Part shown: positions 32,515 through 44,290 of the stretch, piece after piece
How the letters are laid out: the number at the start of each line of letters is the position of its first letter
How positions within the stretch are numbered: position 1 is the stretch's first letter
Source: Labia minor
Lineage: Eukaryota; Arthropoda; Insecta; Dermaptera; Spongiphoridae
Assembly (NCBI GenBank): GCA_963082975.1
Contig: OY720344.1
Span: 79,348,053-79,412,052, forward strand
Length of the DNA: 64,000 nt
Direction of reading: 5' to 3'
Notes under the pieces: model-generated
Database searches by the model: none
Told to the model about the DNA's origin: nothing
What the model saw: only the letters and a program-made list of their open reading frames with translations
Position numbers and translations under genes: made by a program

Positions 32515-33122
32515 TAAAGAAAACTCCGCTCAAGGCAGATTACTAAAAAATGATCATTAGGTATACAAAAAATATTATTTTCAAAGAAGTATTTGATTAA
32601 TTGCTACAAGCCACGAAAATTAATTTTAAACTTAGATTGCAAACACCGTTTGCAACGGATTCAACTAGTACATTTAATAAAAAAGTATAGATCTTCTTGT
32701 TTTATTACCCGTAAAGTCCATCAAATAAATTATAAAATATTAATTAATTATTTATATATATATATAATTCTATTGCAGAGGATTTTCCAGAGCTTCAGTA
32801 GTCAAAGATTACCCACCCACCCACTCAAATTCAAAATTCTAACATTGAGTCTTGGTCAGTGGTACGAGCCAGACGTATGTTAGTGTCAATACTAGTGCCG
32901 AGGACTCCTGTGTGTGCAGATTTATTTAGAACCAGAAATTGTAGTTCCTGGAGCGTAGAGCTATTATTAATTTATTAATAACAAGAAAATATCTTGAGCT
33001 TGGTTGATCTTAAACACGGGGTTCCTACTTGTTGATCCTAGCCATATGCAAACACTATTTCTTGATTAATTATTTCCAAGGAGAAAGAATTATATATTGA
33101 TTGAAGTCAAAATAATATAAAA
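32515..33122. other. Unassigned stretch before the chimeric retroelement
   Basis: Contains a splice-acceptor-like ATTCTATTGCAG at about 32768-32779 followed by GC-richer sequence to 32930, but no convincing frame. The last bases resemble family B sequence, the likely target of the insertion at 33123. Confidence 0.3.
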
Positions 33123-33126
33123 TATG

Positions 33127-33664
33127 TATAGGATCTGAAAAAATGAAATTTATTTTATTTTATTATTTTCCCATGAAGATGTTCTCGGAGCGACTAAGCA
33201 AATTCCTGTTGCGCCGGGACATATATTTAAAACCTCGCTACCCCCTCTTAGAAGCTTTCGATTGGCTATAATAAGCTGGCCATTCATTGGGTCTTCGTTC
33301 AGCGCCTAGCACGCTATTGGTTGTCGAGAGTCCCCACCACTCCACGTAGATATCGCCAGCCGGGTATAAAAAGCAGTGAAGCAGGCTAGCTTGCCAGTAG
33401 CAGTTGTGATTCAAGACGTTAAGAAGAACATATACGAAGAACGAAGGACCGACGATTTCCAAGACGTTTATTTTTATCTGTGTATATATTTTTTACTAAT
33501 ATTTCTAAACAAAAACCATATATTTTTTGCTACACTTTTCAATAAAAACGATATATTTTTTGCTAATACTTTTCATCAAAAACGATATTATTTTTGCTAC
33601 CTTTTTCTTCAAAAACGATATTTTTTAATATATCTGCTTCACTATCGAAGCCACCAACCCTACA
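33127..33664 (+). repeat. 5' LTR of the chimeric element
   Basis: Begins TATAGGATCTG, ends CCCTACA. It has a CCAGCCGGGTATAAAAAGC promoter and, in its second half, four imperfect repeats of AAAAACGATATATTTTTTGCTA. The 5' edge is set by the TATG duplication; it lacks the usual TG start. Confidence 0.9.
33364..33371 (+). promoter_or_regulatory. LTR TATA box
   Basis: GTATAAAAA within CCGGGTATAAAAAGCAG, with CCAAT-like ATTGG upstream (33246 and 33317). Transcription probably starts near 33395-33402. The same box is in the 3' LTR at 36738. Confidence 0.75.
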
Positions 33665-33690
33665 ATTTGAGGGCTCAGTCCGAGATTGAA
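33665..33690 (+). promoter_or_regulatory. Possible primer-binding site
   Basis: Directly after the LTR: TTTGAGGGCTCAGTCCGAG. It resembles the complement of the tRNA-Pro 3' end (TGGGGGCTCGTCCGGG) but with mismatches and one extra base, so the assignment is tentative. Confidence 0.4.
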
Positions 33691-33792
33691 GAATTATTAC
33701 CCCTAATAACCACGAAGAAACAAGAGCCAAACGAGGAAATATCCAGTCTTCAAGATACAAGTCGCAAGATTCAAGTTTCAAGATTTTTCTAA

Positions 33793-36465
33793 ATCTTTCT
33801 CCTTTTTCTCCTTATCCCCTCAGTGAATTGGAAACGACCCACGTTAATCAATTCATTGGGCACCGAAGGACCATCACGCTGTCAAATCCTATTTTCATTT
33901 AATATTTCCATACATACGCCTTTCAAAATAACTTCCTTTGAAACTATCCCATTCGTTCAACGTCAGCTAGCTTTGGCTGAATTCAAGATTATAAAAAGTT
34001 TGCACAAAATTCTTTACGACGAAGAAGCCGATCGAAAAAGCCGTAGCAAAGTAAAACGATTTGCTGGATTTGATTTCGAAAGAGAGTCAGAAGAATTCAA
34101 GAATCGACTTGAAACGATGAACTCTTTAAACACAGCCACTTTAATTAAAATTGGAAACATTTTAAATATAGCTGAAAATTCTAAAGACGACATAATAAAC
34201 GCTATTACAGATGTTTTATTCAATTTGGCTGAATTTGGAAGATCATTAAATGAATCGGAAGCAGAAGAAGATGAAGAAGAAGAAGAAGAAGAAAACGAAG
34301 AAGAAGCAACTGAAGAAGTACGCCAAGTTCCATCTTCATTAAGATATCCCTCTGCTGTCAACATAAGAGATATCGAAGACTTGGTAAAGAAATTTGATGG
34401 TGCTAAAACATATTCAGTTAACCGCTGGATACAAGATATAGAAGACGAAGCAGACATCCATTTATTAGACGAAAGACAAACGATGATACTCGCAAGAAGA
34501 TGTCTCACAGGACTTGCAAAATTGTATTTCGAAAATACAAAAGGTGTCAAGACATGGAGAGATATGAAAACAAGCCTGAAAAATCAATTTTCCCCAAAGA
34601 TCGACGAAATCGAGATTCATCGACAATTGGGAAACAGGAAAATGAAAAGAGGCGAAGATGCAACTGAATATTTTATTCATATGCAAAAGATTGCGAATCA
34701 AGGTGATATAAAGCCGAAATTATTAATTGAATATATAATCAATGGAATCGAAGATCCTCATAGCAAAATGTTTCTAGTTGGAACAAAAACAAAACTAAAC
34801 ATGTTGGGCGACTTTATAAAAGAAGCATCAATAACAAGAAACCCTGTTGAAAGAAAAGATACTAATCAGAAGCATACTGTCAAAGAAAAGAAAAAAGAAA
34901 TCACAAGATGTTTCAACTGTGGAGACACTTCACATTTTTCTAACGAGTGTCCATCTAAGAACAGGGGCGTCAAATGTTTTAAATGTAATAATTTTGGACA
35001 TAAATCATTTGATTGCCCCACTAAGAAAAAAGAAATATATAAAATGGAAACAAAACCGTCAACTAGAAATCACAAGATCGTATCAATCCAAAATAAGGAA
35101 ATAAATGCCCTTATCGACACGGGTAGCAGTTTGACATTCTTGTCAAAAAATATTCATAATGAAATCAACTCGCCTCAATTATCCAAATCTGACGTGACTT
35201 TAACTGGCCTAGGAAAAACGACAACCAATTTGTTGGGTTATTTCCAAACAAAAATAACAATCGACGGAGATGAATTTCCAACAAAAGTATACGTCGTTAA
35301 CAATAACGCCATGAACGAAGATGTAATCATAGGCGACGATGTGCTTAAGCAAGCCACTCTTACAATCTCCCAAGAATATATCAAGTTGAAGAAAATTAAT
35401 GATTTAGAAGAATACGCCATCATGTACATCAAAGCAGAAGACTCTGATAAAAAAGATGATAAAAAATCTGAATCAGTTTCAGCTGACGACAATGATAAAG
35501 AAAATGAAAAAACCGAATCAAAAAAAGAAAATGAAATTAAATCTGATGAAACATCTCCAGGAGAAACAAAAGAAGAAGAGAAAAAAGACGAAAGCACCTC
35601 GATGGAAACGGATGAAGTGAAAAAATCTAAAGAAGTGACAAAAGAAAAAAAAACAGAATTCGAAACTAAGTCAAAAGAAGAGAAAACAGAGAAAATTGAT
35701 ACGAAAGAAGCCAAAGTAAATGAATCCACAGAAAAAAAAGATGAAACACCAAAAGAAAAAGAAACAACTAAAGAGGAAAAAGATGTGAAAAAGGCAGAAG
35801 AAACCAAACCAGAAGTTAAAGAAGAAAAAGAAAAAGAGGTCTCTTCTGAAGAGAAGAAGAAAGAAGAGAGTGAAAATGAAAAGATGGAGGTAGAAAAAGA
35901 AGAAGAAACTGATAAGAAAGAATATGATGAAAAAGTGGAAGTCAAAGAAGAAAAGAATGAAGATGAAGATGAAGAACCTCCAAAGACTGATAATGAAAAA
36001 AAGACTCAAAGTAAAGTTAATGAAGAGGATAAATCAAATGAAGGTGAATCAATGGAAGTTGATAAGGATGAAAGCACTTCAGAAGATCAAAATAAAACAA
36101 TTCGTGGAGAAGATTTTGATCCCAATGATAAAATTTTTGATCTTGATAAAATACGAACTACAAGTAAAGTTAAAACTGAAGATAGTATATTAAATAAAGA
36201 AAAGGAAGACTTTAATTTTTATGAGGTTAGTGAATTAAAAGAAATAATGAATGTAAATTTAGATTTAGAAACAGACATAAATAATTTATCCGAATCACAA
36301 GATATGGATGATAAGAAAAGTATATTTGATGTGCAATCTAATAAACTATTTTATCCTGCTCATTATGTGAAGAAAGAAATTGATAAATATCGAAAAAGGA
36401 AGAAGGTGAAGTGGAGAGACAAGATAGAATGTTGTGAAGGTGCCGATGACAACTACGAGAATTGA
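33793..36465 (+). CDS. Gag-protease polyprotein with N-terminal DEK-like domain and Lys/Glu-rich tail
   Basis: The frame is open from 33793 (after a TAA at 33790) to 36465. Numbering from 33823: residues 33-140 resemble the DNA-binding N-terminal part of DEK (PFKI, SLHKILY, KRFAGFDFERESEEFK, LIKIGNILNI, then a closing helix). Residues 145-165 are almost all Glu. Residues 180-345 are gypsy Gag (ILARRCLTGLAK, GVKTWRDMKTSLKNQF). CCHC knuckles are at 363-376 and 385-398, and the protease DTG at 432-434. Residues about 538-770 are Lys/Glu-rich, and a short basic end follows. No RT motif is present. The first in-frame ATG is at 34117, inside the DEK-like part, so initiation must use splicing, a non-AUG codon or that internal ATG. 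Gag would form particles; the DEK-like part could bind chromatin or DNA (inference). Confidence 0.85.
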   Translation: MFLLFLLIPSVNWKRPTLINSLGTEGPSRCQILFSFNISIHTPFKITSFETIPFVQRQLALAEFKIIKSLHKILYDEEADRKSRSKVKRFAGFDFERESEEFKNRLETMNSLNTATLIKIGNILNIAENSKDDIINAITDVLFNLAEFGRSLNESEAEEDEEEEEEENEEEATEEVRQVPSSLRYPSAVNIRDIEDLVKKFDGAKTYSVNRWIQDIEDEADIHLLDERQTMILARRCLTGLAKLYFENTKGVKTWRDMKTSLKNQFSPKIDEIEIHRQLGNRKMKRGEDATEYFIHMQKIANQGDIKPKLLIEYIINGIEDPHSKMFLVGTKTKLNMLGDFIKEASITRNPVERKDTNQKHTVKEKKKEITRCFNCGDTSHFSNECPSKNRGVKCFKCNNFGHKSFDCPTKKKEIYKMETKPSTRNHKIVSIQNKEINALIDTGSSLTFLSKNIHNEINSPQLSKSDVTLTGLGKTTTNLLGYFQTKITIDGDEFPTKVYVVNNNAMNEDVIIGDDVLKQATLTISQEYIKLKKINDLEEYAIMYIKAEDSDKKDDKKSESVSADDNDKENEKTESKKENEIKSDETSPGETKEEEKKDESTSMETDEVKKSKEVTKEKKTEFETKSKEEKTEKIDTKEAKVNESTEKKDETPKEKETTKEEKDVKKAEETKPEVKEEKEKEVSSEEKKKEESENEKMEVEKEEETDKKEYDEKVEVKEEKNEDEDEEPPKTDNEKKTQSKVNEEDKSNEGESMEVDKDESTSEDQNKTIRGEDFDPNDKIFDLDKIRTTSKVKTEDSILNKEKEDFNFYEVSELKEIMNVNLDLETDINNLSESQDMDDKKSIFDVQSNKLFYPAHYVKKEIDKYRKRKKVKWRDKIECCEGADDNYEN
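33795..33822 (+). promoter_or_regulatory. Splice-acceptor-like tract before the DEK-like coding part
   Basis: A run of nearly pure pyrimidines (CTTTCTCCTTTTTCTCC...) ends CCCCTCAG at 33822, a textbook acceptor. It lies between the TAA at 33790 and the frame that carries DEK homology. It could join an upstream leader with an ATG, or be a leftover of a captured host intron edge. Confidence 0.5.
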
Positions 36466-36485
36466 CATTCGGGTCGAATGTCACC

Positions 36486-36500
36486 AAAGAGGGGGTGAGT
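36486..36500 (+). promoter_or_regulatory. Polypurine tract of the chimeric element
   Basis: AAAGAGGGGG (36486-36495), then TGAGT, then the 3' LTR. The five bases between tract and LTR are unusual; if TGAGT belonged to the LTR, the 5' LTR would have lost it. Confidence 0.75.
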
Positions 36501-37038
36501 TATAGGATCTGAAAAAATGAAATTTATTTTATTTTATTATTTTCCCATGAAGATGTTCTCGGAGCGACTAAGCAAATTCCTGTTGCGCCGGGACATATAT
36601 TTAAAACCTCGCTACCCCCTCTTAGAAGCTTTCGATTGGCTATAATAAGCTGGCCATTCATTGGGTCTTCGTTCAGCGCCTAGCACGCTATTGGTTGTCG
36701 AGAGTCCCCACCACTCCACGTAGATATCGCCAGCCGGGTATAAAAAGCAGTGAAGCAGGCTAGCTTGCCAGTAGCAGTTGTGATTCAAGACGTTAAGAAG
36801 AACATATACGAAGAACGAAGGACCGAAGATTTCCAAGACGTTTATTTTTATCTGTGTATATATTTTTTGCTAATATTTCTAAACAAAAACCATATATTTT
36901 TTGCTACACTTTTCAATAAAAACGATATATTTTTTGCTAATACTTTTCATCAAAAACGATATTATTTTTGCTACCTTTTTCTTCAAAAACGATATTTTTT
37001 AATATATCTGCTTCACTATCGAAGCCACCAACCCTACA
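36501..37038 (+). repeat. 3' LTR of the chimeric element
   Basis: 538 bp, aligned end to end with 33127-33664. Differences noted: C/A in ACCGA(C/A)GATTTCC and A/G in TTTTTT(A/G)CTAATATTTC. Confidence 0.92.
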
Positions 37039-37042
37039 TATG

Positions 37043-37320
37043 TTTGATATATGTTTGATAGTTTTTCTCATGATTAAAAATTGTATAAAACTACTATATA
37101 TAGAATTTCAGCTTGATTGAATCGTTGAAAGTACCGGAGTTATTTTTTAACACGTTGACTGCAAATCATCCGCCTGAGCACGTACGTGGTGCAATCAACA
37201 AAGAGCCAAACACGCGCTGGTTTAATAAATATTATTTATTAATTTTAATTTATAATTTATAATTAATTAAATTTAATTTAAATATAATATGTGTTAATTA
37301 ATCGAATTCGAGATAGTCGA
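37043..37320 (+). repeat. Family B repeat, copy B3 (partial)
   Basis: TTTGATAGTTTTTCTCATG through TATATAGAATTTCAGCTTGATTGAATCG to CGAGATAGTCGA matches family B; the final stem-loop is lost. Its left part is displaced to the other side of the chimeric LTR element. Confidence 0.75.
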
Positions 37321-37852
37321 GATTTTTTTGATTTTTTTTAAAAAGTTTTGGAGAATTCTCTACTCTCTTCTAAATACATGTATGAATGAATTAATTTTTA
37401 TATTATTTGGTTATCTTTTTTCATATTTCATTTATTCTATATATTTTTTTTATTATTAATCACCTTCTACTGATTCGCAATGATACCACTAATGAATCAT
37501 CTCATCGTGAAAAAAGAAATTAATTGTGAGGAATCCGTTGTGCTTATCATCTATGGTTTTATTTGTCTGTTATATCATTTGGCATTTAGCTTGCTATGAC
37601 TGCTATTGTCTCCTTGGGAACTTTTTTATTAATTCCCGGTTGTAGCGAGCAAACGGTAGAGGTGGGGACGAATTAATTGTCTCGGCGGGGGTGTTGTCGA
37701 GGGTCCTTGCACGTTTGGCCGGGGCCGAGGGGCGCAGGTGCGCGCGCCGTTCGCGGAGTCTCCCTTCGCGCTTTTCGCATTTCGCGTCCCGACCCCAACT
37801 GTTACAGATCAACATCCCCAGTTCCGGCACCATCATCACATCCACAGCAAGC

Positions 37853-38211
37853 ATGTCTGTCAATTCCCCGGGCATCGAGCTCAGCCCCAGCAAAAATCAC
37901 ATTCATTTTGTATTCCCGCCTACCCTGACAAGCACGCTGACCACCACGTCGTTGTCGAATTCCGTGTCCACTCGATCGACATCGTCCTCCTCGAGACGAC
38001 GATCCTCAACGACGACAATCATCTCAACGACCGCGTCTACACGCACCGCGAATCAACCATTACGATCCCCGAAATCACCCACCACACCACGCTCACCACG
38101 CTCCCCACGCTCGCCGCGATCACCCCGGTCACCCAAACATTTCGTGTTTGCCAAAAATCCCGATGGCAGAAAAAGCACTTCTGATTTGACTGAACTCGAC
38201 ACGGTATCCAG
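37853..38211 (+). CDS. Host gene, coding exon with Ser/Pro/Thr-rich disordered region
   Basis: A GC-rich island in an AT-rich setting. ATG at 37853 has an A at -3 and starts MSVNSPGIELSPSKNHIHFVF. The encoded ~119 residues are Ser/Thr/Arg-rich, with a striking RSPKSPTTPRSPRSPRSP run, then KHFVFAKNPDGRKSTSDLTELDTVS. The exon ends TCCAG|GTGAATTC, a good donor, in phase 2. Joining to the exon at 63542 keeps the frame open. The frame is also open upstream to about 37691 and a TTACAG acceptor-like site lies at 37802-37807, so the start could be further 5'. The product is not identified with confidence; an N-terminal region of a signalling protein such as an RGK-type GTPase is one guess that I cannot verify. 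Confidence 0.7.
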
Positions 38212-40586
38212 GTGAATTCAAATTATTCAAATTCTTTTTTTATATTTATTAGATATTCCTCTTACCTCTCCAAAGATTATTATTATTATTATTATTATTA
38301 TATTATTATTTTATTAATACATTAACCAACTTATTTACCAATTATATTATTCTTAAATCAACATTTATATATTATTAATTTTATTAATTTATTAATTATT
38401 ATTTATTCCTTTTAAATTTAAACTTAAATTTATTAAAAATTTAAAAACAAACAATAAGAATTATTAAATAATAAAATCAATTATATTGTAATTAAATATA
38501 TTCTTTAAAAAATTCTAACGTTTTACAATTTCAAATTTTAATACTAGTATAACATATATATATATATATATATATGTCTTATCTAGGTCATGCAAAAAAT
38601 AAACTAGATTTTTTTTTCGTTAATCTTATCTATTATCATATATTATTAGAAACACATATATAAAGGCATATTTTTTAGATACTTAATCCTTATCCCTTAA
38701 TAATTTTCAAATTTTCATTATTTCATGCAATTTTCCCCCATTTTTATTATTAATTTAAGAATAATTTTTAATTATCATAAATATAAATAAATAAAAAATA
38801 AATACCTCTAAAAAAGTGAACATATTTTTTAATAATAAATTTAATAAACTACAAATATAATTACAATTTAAATGAAAAATTATATTATTTTTATTTATCC
38901 ATATAATCAATTTTTAATTATTGTATATTATATATACATAGGTAGTTATATCAGGAAAATATTAAAATTTTTAATATGTAAATAAATTTATACCTATTCA
39001 TAATTTTAATGTTTTATTAATATTAAATTTCAAACCTTATACTTTTTAAGTTTAATTCAAATATATTGAGAAGTTAAAAATAAATGTATAAATAATGTAA
39101 TATAGTCCAACATATACTCATCTTAAAATATATTTCTCAATCACATATAATTTCTATTTGAATTTATTATTAATTTATTTATTAAAAAACTTTTTCTCAT
39201 TTACTGGTTGCATTTTTTCAAATATTCTGGTGAAATTCATATATTATAATATTGATTTTTAAGGTAGCAATATTGTAGTCAGCTGAAGCATTAGGAGGAA
39301 TGAGTTGTGGGTGGGAGGTGGAACAAATGAATGGGCTAGCGATACCACATGTTGCTTGACTTTCGTGATCTTAAGAACCAATGAGTTAAACATTCCATAA
39401 GTTAAATACCAATAAGTACAATACTTCTAATCAAATTGAGATTATATTTTTAATATAAACTTAAATCTTGATTTAATATTTTACATTTTTCATAATAAGA
39501 ACTTAAATTTTCGATTTTTCTCATTATGTCTATTGTCAGAGGCTATGTATTTTTTAATGCTTATTAAATTCAATTCATATCTTAAATATATAGTATAATA
39601 TAAGAGTATCTTTTTAAATTATATATTTTAAAATTTTTTAATTACATGTGGTAGAAGAATATCATTGAAAAGTTGAATTTTCTCAAATACTCGGATCGAA
39701 TAGGAAGGTGTTTTTTTACAAATATATGTTCCCTGTAATTACATTAGTTAGATATATAATGATAATAATAATATAATTGTAAGAAAAATTATAGAATGTG
39801 TTGCACTATAAAAGAGGCACTTCATACTAAATGCTTGAATGATTTTCATAAAAATGATAATAAATATTTACAAAATAAATAATTTGCAATATAGAATAAA
39901 TTTTTTTTTAAAAAAGTAGTGAAAATATTAGATAAAAATCTTGTTTTTATAAAAAATTATAATTCTTAATTTATTTAATAAATATTTATCATGAATTATT
40001 GAAAAAATAATGAAAATACATTATTTTAGCTTGTATCCTATAGACCGTATGTTCACAAATAGGAATCTTTATTTCTACAAATCATCACCCCATTCAATCC
40101 CATTATTCCTATTTGAGAACAAGCTTTTTCCAAAAATTTGAATATTATATTAAAAAATCCATTATTAAAATGTTTTTTTTGATTTAGTTTACTTAGTTAA
40201 TACATAAATTTTTCAATTAATAATTTGAGATCAAATGAGAAAAACGTTTATATTCAACCAAAAATGTTTTATATATTGATTTCTTAATTTGATATATGAA
40301 TCATGAATGAATGAATTAATTAATTTGATATATAAATCAAACAAAATCAATTTCATGATTGTTTTCATTTTTTCTAAAGACTAATTAAATTTGATTGCAA
40401 TTAATATGACAATATTTATCTTCATTTAAAATTTTTAAATAATTTTGATTTACAAATTCTAGATATTAAAGATTATCATTCTGTTGATACACAATTGCTT
40501 GGTCATTTAAAAAATATTTTTTTTATTTTATATTATAGTAAGTCTTTATGTGTGTATATCTGCAATACGATTTTCTAAACAATCCA

Positions 40587-41166
40587 ATAGTAAGGGAGGT
40601 ATTGTTTTCACACCAAATTTCACATGTGGAGATTTTTACATATCTTCACGAATCATGCATTTTCTTAACAGAAAAAAGTATTTTTAGCATGATGTCTGTC
40701 CGTCCGACAGCTTGAACGGCTTAACCGATTTTGATAAAATTTAGTAGATTTGATTAATGTATCAATATGATGAATTGATCAACTTTTAGTGTATATCCGG
40801 AAACCGAAAGTGGTAGTATTACCGATCGACGATAAGAAGGAAGGGTTATTTTCAGACCAAATTTCACATGAAGAGATTTCTCACATATCTCCTCGAATCA
40901 GGCACTTTGTATTGGTTTTATCCTCGGGAAAAATCATCTTTATTAGTTTTTTCGTAATTTAAAATTATATGACGTCACCCAGCCCTTTACGACGCCACAG
41001 CTACCGCCTTATTATATATTATAAATAAAATAAAATTAAAAATATTTGTTATATCCATACCTTTTTTTATTGCATTAATAGATATATTAAAATTATTTGA
41101 AATTGTTTATGTAGCTGGAAATTAATTTATTTCATACGGTTCTGTGCTTGGCGATAGGTCAACTTA
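40587..41166 (+). mobile_element. Helentron-like repeat, family A, copy A3
   Basis: ATAGTAAGGGAGGTATTG to GGTCAACTTATTTT, without the 5' CCGACCGACG and with a decayed stem-loop (CTTGGCGATAGG). It is more diverged than A1 and A2. Confidence 0.8.
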
Positions 41167-43155
41167 TTTTGATTTAATGTTAAAATTATTGAATAAGTTT
41201 TCCTAAAATTGAGACCGTGACAGATTTAATTATTGTCATCTAAAAAATAATAATATTTATAATAAAAAATATAAGTTATAATTTACGTTTTCAATGTAAG
41301 AATAATAAGCCACTTCAATCATTTCATAGATTTTGATTTTAAATTCATTAACAATTCATTAATCACTTTAATTAATTAAAAAAAAAAACAAATAAGTTAA
41401 AATGAAATGATCCCGGCAGTTCGATTTTTCAACTCTTTTATATCTATTTAAAATTATTCATATAAATATATAAAATATATGAGCTATATTAACATACATT
41501 ATTTACTCACACTTGTATAATAAGATTTGATAACATATTGATAAAATACCAAATTTATGTGTAATTAAAATTAAAAGTCAGGCAAACATCAATAATTCTT
41601 CGTTATTATAGTTCGATAACAATAATTATTATAAGAACATGAATAGGCAATCTAATTTAATTTAGTAATTACCTTGAAACGGCCATTTAAATTAATAATA
41701 ATTTAGCACAAACCAGTTTGAATTTATTTTTGTTAAAATAAATTAATAAATTGGCAATCACAGAGTCAAAAGAATATTTTCTATTTAATTTGATGAATTT
41801 ATTTTTCATAATTTTCTTGTTTATATTACCTTGTTTGAACTACCATTCCTATGACAAATAATATTAAAATCTTCAAAGGAGTGATAAATCAAAATATTCC
41901 GCTTACATTCATTTTAAATTTCTATTTAACAAATCCTTTGTGTTCACAAATACTTTAACATGAAATATGAAATTTTATACACATACGAGTATAATATATA
42001 TATATATATATATAATTTATATATTTTTTTATCCACACTCTTCAGATAATTCAAAATCCAATAACAGGAAGAAAAAAATAAATAACATAAATTAATTTAA
42101 TAATTCTCGACAAGGTTTCCAACTACTTTGGGTTTACTTGTTATCATTCAATGAACTTATTTTTTTTGTCTTTTTTTTATAAATGAAATTTAATTAAAAT
42201 TCATTTTTATGTATTCTTCCTTATTACAATATTTAATAAATATGTATGATGGAATATATTTATAATATAAAGGAAAATATTTATTGTAATATTGATAAAT
42301 TCGTTTTAAATATAAGTAAATATTTAATAATTAAATATAGGTATAATTAAATTTATTAAATCAGAGTTGAAACTCAAAAAAATAAATTGTATTACATAAT
42401 AATATAATAAAATTATTATTATCAAATTTTACTTTTAAATTAATATTGATAAACAAATAATATAATATGCATAATAGAATAATCCGATTATTGGAAAATG
42501 TGGCTTGAAAAAGGGTAGAAATATCGATGATTATTGATTGAAAATAAACCAATTGGAAAGCGTATATATCGATTTGGTGATAAAAGTAACCCAAATACAT
42601 TTTTATGAAAATTTTTTAACTGAATCTATTACATAATAACTTTATTTATCACCTGTAAAAATATTTTTAACTTTCCAATGAATTTGGAATAAACAATTGT
42701 TTTATAGCATTAATTAAGATATGTATATATTTTCAGAATATTACCTAACCCCACAATAGTAAAATTCAATATTTGAAATAAATAAAATAAATAAAATAAT
42801 TGAAATAACTGAAAATAATTAAACCTTTTCAGATTTCCTCCTGTAAAATTTCATCGAGTTAATTAAGTCACTTTCGTCACCAAACCGAAAATATATTATA
42901 TATCCCTTTCTAAGTAATGAAAAGATTAGGAGTATATATAAATTGGTTGAAAGAGGTTCAATTTAATAATGTTTGGAGAAAGGTGGTTTCTTTTTGCAGA
43001 GATAGATATAATCGATATATATTAAAATCAGTTATAGAATTATTTGGTAATCATTCTCGAACCATTTATAATAGATAACATTAATTTTTTTTTATTATCT
43101 TATCTAAGCCTATTTCAACTATTCTAAATTTTTATATTTTTCAATAGATGTTTTT

Positions 43156-43590
43156 ACTATCTCGCCAGTATAGTATTGTGATCATGAAATTTTTCGATGT
43201 CGAGATTTTGATATTTTGATATGTTCTGAAGGTCCCTGAGTCATTTTCACTAAGGTTGAGAAAAATATCTGTTTTGTAGATTTCTATCAACTTTTGAGAA
43301 ATGTAGCTCTTTCGGAAGAGGGTCATTACCTACCACGTTTTCATTTTTTTTCCTCTAAACTTTACGTAAAAATAAAGATATTTTCACATGACTATAAATT
43401 GTATAAAACTGCAATATATAGAATTTCAGTTTGATTGAATCGCTGAAGTCTGGAATAATTTTTTAACACGTTGACTGGCAATCACGCGCCAGCACGTGAC
43501 GTGGTGCCATCAACAAAAAGCCAAGCTGGTTTAATAAAAATTATTTATTAATTTTAATATATAATTTATAATTAATTAAAGGTAAAAGAT
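43156..43590 (+). mobile_element. Helentron-like repeat, family B, copy B4
   Basis: Clear 5' subterminal repeat ACTATCTCGCCAG at 43156; the microsatellite block is deleted after AAAATATCTG. The copy ends near 43590 without the 3' stem-loop. Confidence 0.75.
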
Positions 43591-44199
43591 TCTATTTTCT
43601 TACCCTTATTTAAATATAATAAAAACAATTTTTATTTTATCAATTAATAAATAATTCTCAATCAATTCAATTTTATTTAATAATACTTGTAATATAATTC
43701 AAATTCCATTTTATAAATAAATAAATAATACAATGACATGATATAAATGACATTTCGAACATAAATTATTTTCAAATAAGCAGATAATCACCATTATTAA
43801 CAAATAATGTGTTATTAATAATTTTTATTTTTTTTTATTTACATAGCGTAAAACGAAAAATGTAAAAGTTAAAATTCTTTTTTTTTTGTTTTTATCAAAT
43901 AAATATATACAATATCCGGTATTTATTTCTAAAGTAAATAAATAAATATAATTAAATAAAATGTGATTTATATGTATTAGCTTTTTGTTATATTTATTTA
44001 TTAATATAAAAACAAAGGTTTAAATTCGAAAAATGAACAATAAATTAAATAAATATTTATTGGCTCGCAAATCCATTAGGATTAAGAAAAAATAATAATA
44101 AATATTAATAACGATTATTTTAATTCACATGTATATATATATATACTCAGAATACTATATAGATTAAAAATTTAGAAGTCTATATTTTTATTTCTCAAC

Positions 44200-44290
44200 T
44201 GAAATCGAATGTTGTTGACCATAATAACCACATCCCCAACCCTCGCTATTCTGAGCAACTTTCATCCACTTTCTATCTTTCCTAATTACA
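44200..44290 (-). pseudogene. Diverged non-LTR RT tail scrap
   Basis: Contains a form of the CTATCCTGAGC...AACCACATT block (here CTATTCTGAGCAAC, AACCACATCC) seen in the RT tail of the large Helitrons. Too short and diverged to translate convincingly. Confidence 0.35.

Larger units (their letters stand above)
33127..37038 (+). mobile_element. Young non-autonomous LTR retrotransposon with captured DEK-like domain
   Basis: Two 538-bp LTRs (33127-33664 and 36501-37038) differ at about two positions that I can see. TATG is duplicated at 33123-33126 and 37039-37042. The internal 2.8 kb has one long frame with DEK-like, Gag, CCHC, protease and Lys/Glu-rich parts, and no RT, RNase H or integrase. 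The insertion lies in a family B repeat (ATATATGTTTGATA is its normal sequence). LTR identity and the intact frame point to recent movement, which must rely on enzymes from another gypsy element. Confidence 0.9.

Noticed and set aside
33376-33792. Open frame across the 5' LTR and leader, in the same frame as the Gag polyprotein
   Set aside because: Starts in the LTR R/U5 without ATG, encodes AT-rich low-complexity residues and ends at TAA before the real coding part.
35238-36009. Long minus-strand frames rich in Ser/Phe opposite the Lys/Glu tail
   Set aside because: They mirror the purine-rich sense codons (GAA/AAA give TTC/TTT); no independent coding sign.
37738-38184. Alternative His/Thr-rich frame in the host exon
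   Set aside because: Other frame of the same exon; it does not continue into the exon at 63542 in phase.
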